DNA of 64,000 bases, taken from Nocardioides sp. B-3. Lineage in GTDB: Bacteria > Actinomycetota > Actinomycetes > Propionibacteriales > Nocardioidaceae. Of the stretch, positions 63,060 to 64,000 are shown piece by piece. Both the position numbers and the translations under genes were made by a program. The notes below the pieces were generated by a model. The model saw only the letters and a list, made by a program, of their open reading frames with translations, was not told the DNA's origin and searched no databases. The first letter of the stretch is position 1. The number at the start of each line of letters is the position of its first letter. The stretch covers positions 682,001 to 746,000 of the forward strand of contig NZ_CP087968.1 of the NCBI RefSeq assembly GCF_024703895.1. Reading direction: 5' to 3'.

Positions 63060-64000
63060 TCAGGGTCGGGCGGGCTCCGCGGCGAGCACCACCGGACCGA
63101 GCACCTCGACCGGGCGCAACGCCGCGTGCAGCTCGGCGACCCGGCTGGTCGCCGGGCTTCCTCGGCGCTCCTCGGCCCGGCGCAGGCGCTGGAGCACGGT
63201 GTTGCGGTGGATCCCGAGCCGTTCGGCCGCGGCCGCCAGTCCGCCTTGTGCATCGAGCACCGCCAGCACGGCGCTTCGCTCCTCGTCCTCCCGGCGGCCC
63301 TGCACCGACAGCCCACCGAGCTCGGCCGCGACGAAGCTGCGCGCCGGTCGAGGTCGCCGCTCATCGTGTCGACGAGTGCCACCTCGCCGTACGGCGTGAC
63401 GCGGGCCTCGCGCCCCGCGAGCTCGACGATCCGGCGCCCGCGCTGTGCCTGCTCGTGGGAGGTGCGGAACCCGGCGGGACCCGGCGCGGGAGTGCCGATG
63501 GAGACCCGGACGGACGACGGGACCCGGTCGGCCGGGGGCCCGAGCCCCTCGGGCGTGACGTCGGGAGCACGCGTGGTGAAGACCCAGCCCCACAACGCCC
63601 GGACGCCGTCCGGGACCAGCAGCGGATGAGGGGAACCGACATGGGCACCCACCGCAGCCCCCACGCGCGAGGTCGACGTCGTCCCGGTCGGTCCAGCAGA
63701 CGAAGGCGGTCTGCCATCCGGTGAGCCGGTGGGACAGGGCACGCTCGGCCTGCGCGACGTCGATCTGCTCGCCGGCGATCAGCCCACGGACCGCATCGGT
63801 GCGGGCCGCCCTGACCCGGGTCTGCATGCGCTCGAGCTCGGCCACGTACTCGGCGGCCACCTCGCTGGCGATGCGGTCGGTGTAGGCGAAGGCGAAGCGC
63901 TGCAGGTTGCTCACCACGGCCGGGGCCGGGGCCGGGTCGGGCACCACCGCGGCGATGCCGGTCAGGATGCGCTCGCTGAAGTAGGCATGACCGACGCGGT
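63060..64000 (-). CDS. PucR-type transcriptional regulator (5' end outside window)
   Basis: The C-terminal part of a PucR/CdaR-like regulator. The end carries the helix-turn-helix GGLAAAAERLGIHRNTVLQR then LRRAEERRG, and the middle has a GGDEF-like or PAS-like region (SNLQRFAFAYTDRIASEVAA, then LVPDGVRALWGWVFTTR). Frame breaks are near 63660 and 63350. The start lies beyond the window end. It is upstream of and in line with the desaturase gene and may regulate it. Confidence 0.78.
   Translation of the reverse strand, partial: RVGHAYFSERILTGIAAVVPDPAPAPAVVSNLQRFAFAYTDRIASEVAAEYVAELERMQTRVRAARTDAVRGLIAGEQIDVAQAERALSHRLTGWQTAFVCWTDRDDVDLARGGCGGCPCRFPSSAAGPGRRPGVVGLGLHHACSRRHARGARAPGRPGPVVRPGLHRHSRAGSRRVPHLPRAGTARAPDRRARGARGPRHAVRRGGTRRHDERRPRPARSFVAAELGGLSVQGRREDEERSAVLAVLDAQGGLAAAAERLGIHRNTVLQRLRRAEERRGSPATSRVAELHAALRPVEVLGPVVLAAEPARP

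Overview
The window is about 70% G+C, with dense gene packing, many GTG and TTG starts and many start/stop overlaps. It carries a mycothiol gene (mshB), a seven-iron FdxA next to dapC, an archaeal-type aspartyl-tRNA synthetase, a DUF222/HNH gene and a GDH2-type glutamate dehydrogenase. Together these point to an actinobacterium, most likely of the Nocardioidaceae (Nocardioides or a relative); this is inference from gene content, with no rRNA gene to confirm it. I saw no tRNA, rRNA or CRISPR array. Most long genes, including essential ones (dapC, aspS, ispH, mshB, xseA), change reading frame once or more, often at G or C runs. I read these as one-base consensus errors, so such genes are given as single CDSs with the breaks described.

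Layout. 1-4.0 kb: dapC start, fdxA, a GNAT acetyltransferase carrying an in-frame 72-bp palindrome, a secreted CHRD protein, aspS. 4.0-8.7 kb: one minus-strand operon read MutT, small protein, EamA exporter, mshB, DUF6113 protein, VanW protein. 8.7-17.4 kb: unknown protein, secreted subtilase, thioesterase, a divergent LysR/MFS pair with an LTTR box between them, SRPBCC, glutaredoxin-like and VOC proteins. 17.5-24.5 kb: an N-terminally short NAD-glutamate dehydrogenase, IclR and GntR regulators, an NCS1 permease and a flavin reductase.

24.66-36.73 kb: an integrated mobile element of about 12 kb in the 3' end of ychF, bounded by 19-bp direct repeats that include the last codons of ychF. It holds an XRE/nucleotidyltransferase toxin-antitoxin-like pair, a MacB-type ABC exporter whose ATPase has an internal stop, a possible oriT, a MobF relaxase-helicase, an excisionase-like gene, a tyrosine integrase and a PIN-domain toxin-antitoxin pair. 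No coupling protein or type IV secretion genes are seen, so it looks mobilizable rather than self-transmissible.

36.7-43.4 kb: ychF, a secreted GH16-like/FG-GAP protein, two PH-domain membrane proteins, a secreted metalloprotease and an exonuclease III. 43.4-52.7 kb: a sugar locus with a ROK regulator divergent from an RbsA-type ABC importer (ATPase, two permeases, lipoprotein), two sugar isomerase/epimerases and a Gfo/Idh/MocA dehydrogenase. 52.7-64 kb: rmuC, DUF6542, a YciO/YrdC protein, ispH, xseA-xseB, an arsR/SRPBCC/dihydrofolate-reductase-like operon behind a palindromic operator, a DUF222 HNH protein, a small kinase, a desaturase apparently fused to a ferredoxin reductase, and a PucR-type regulator cut by the window end.
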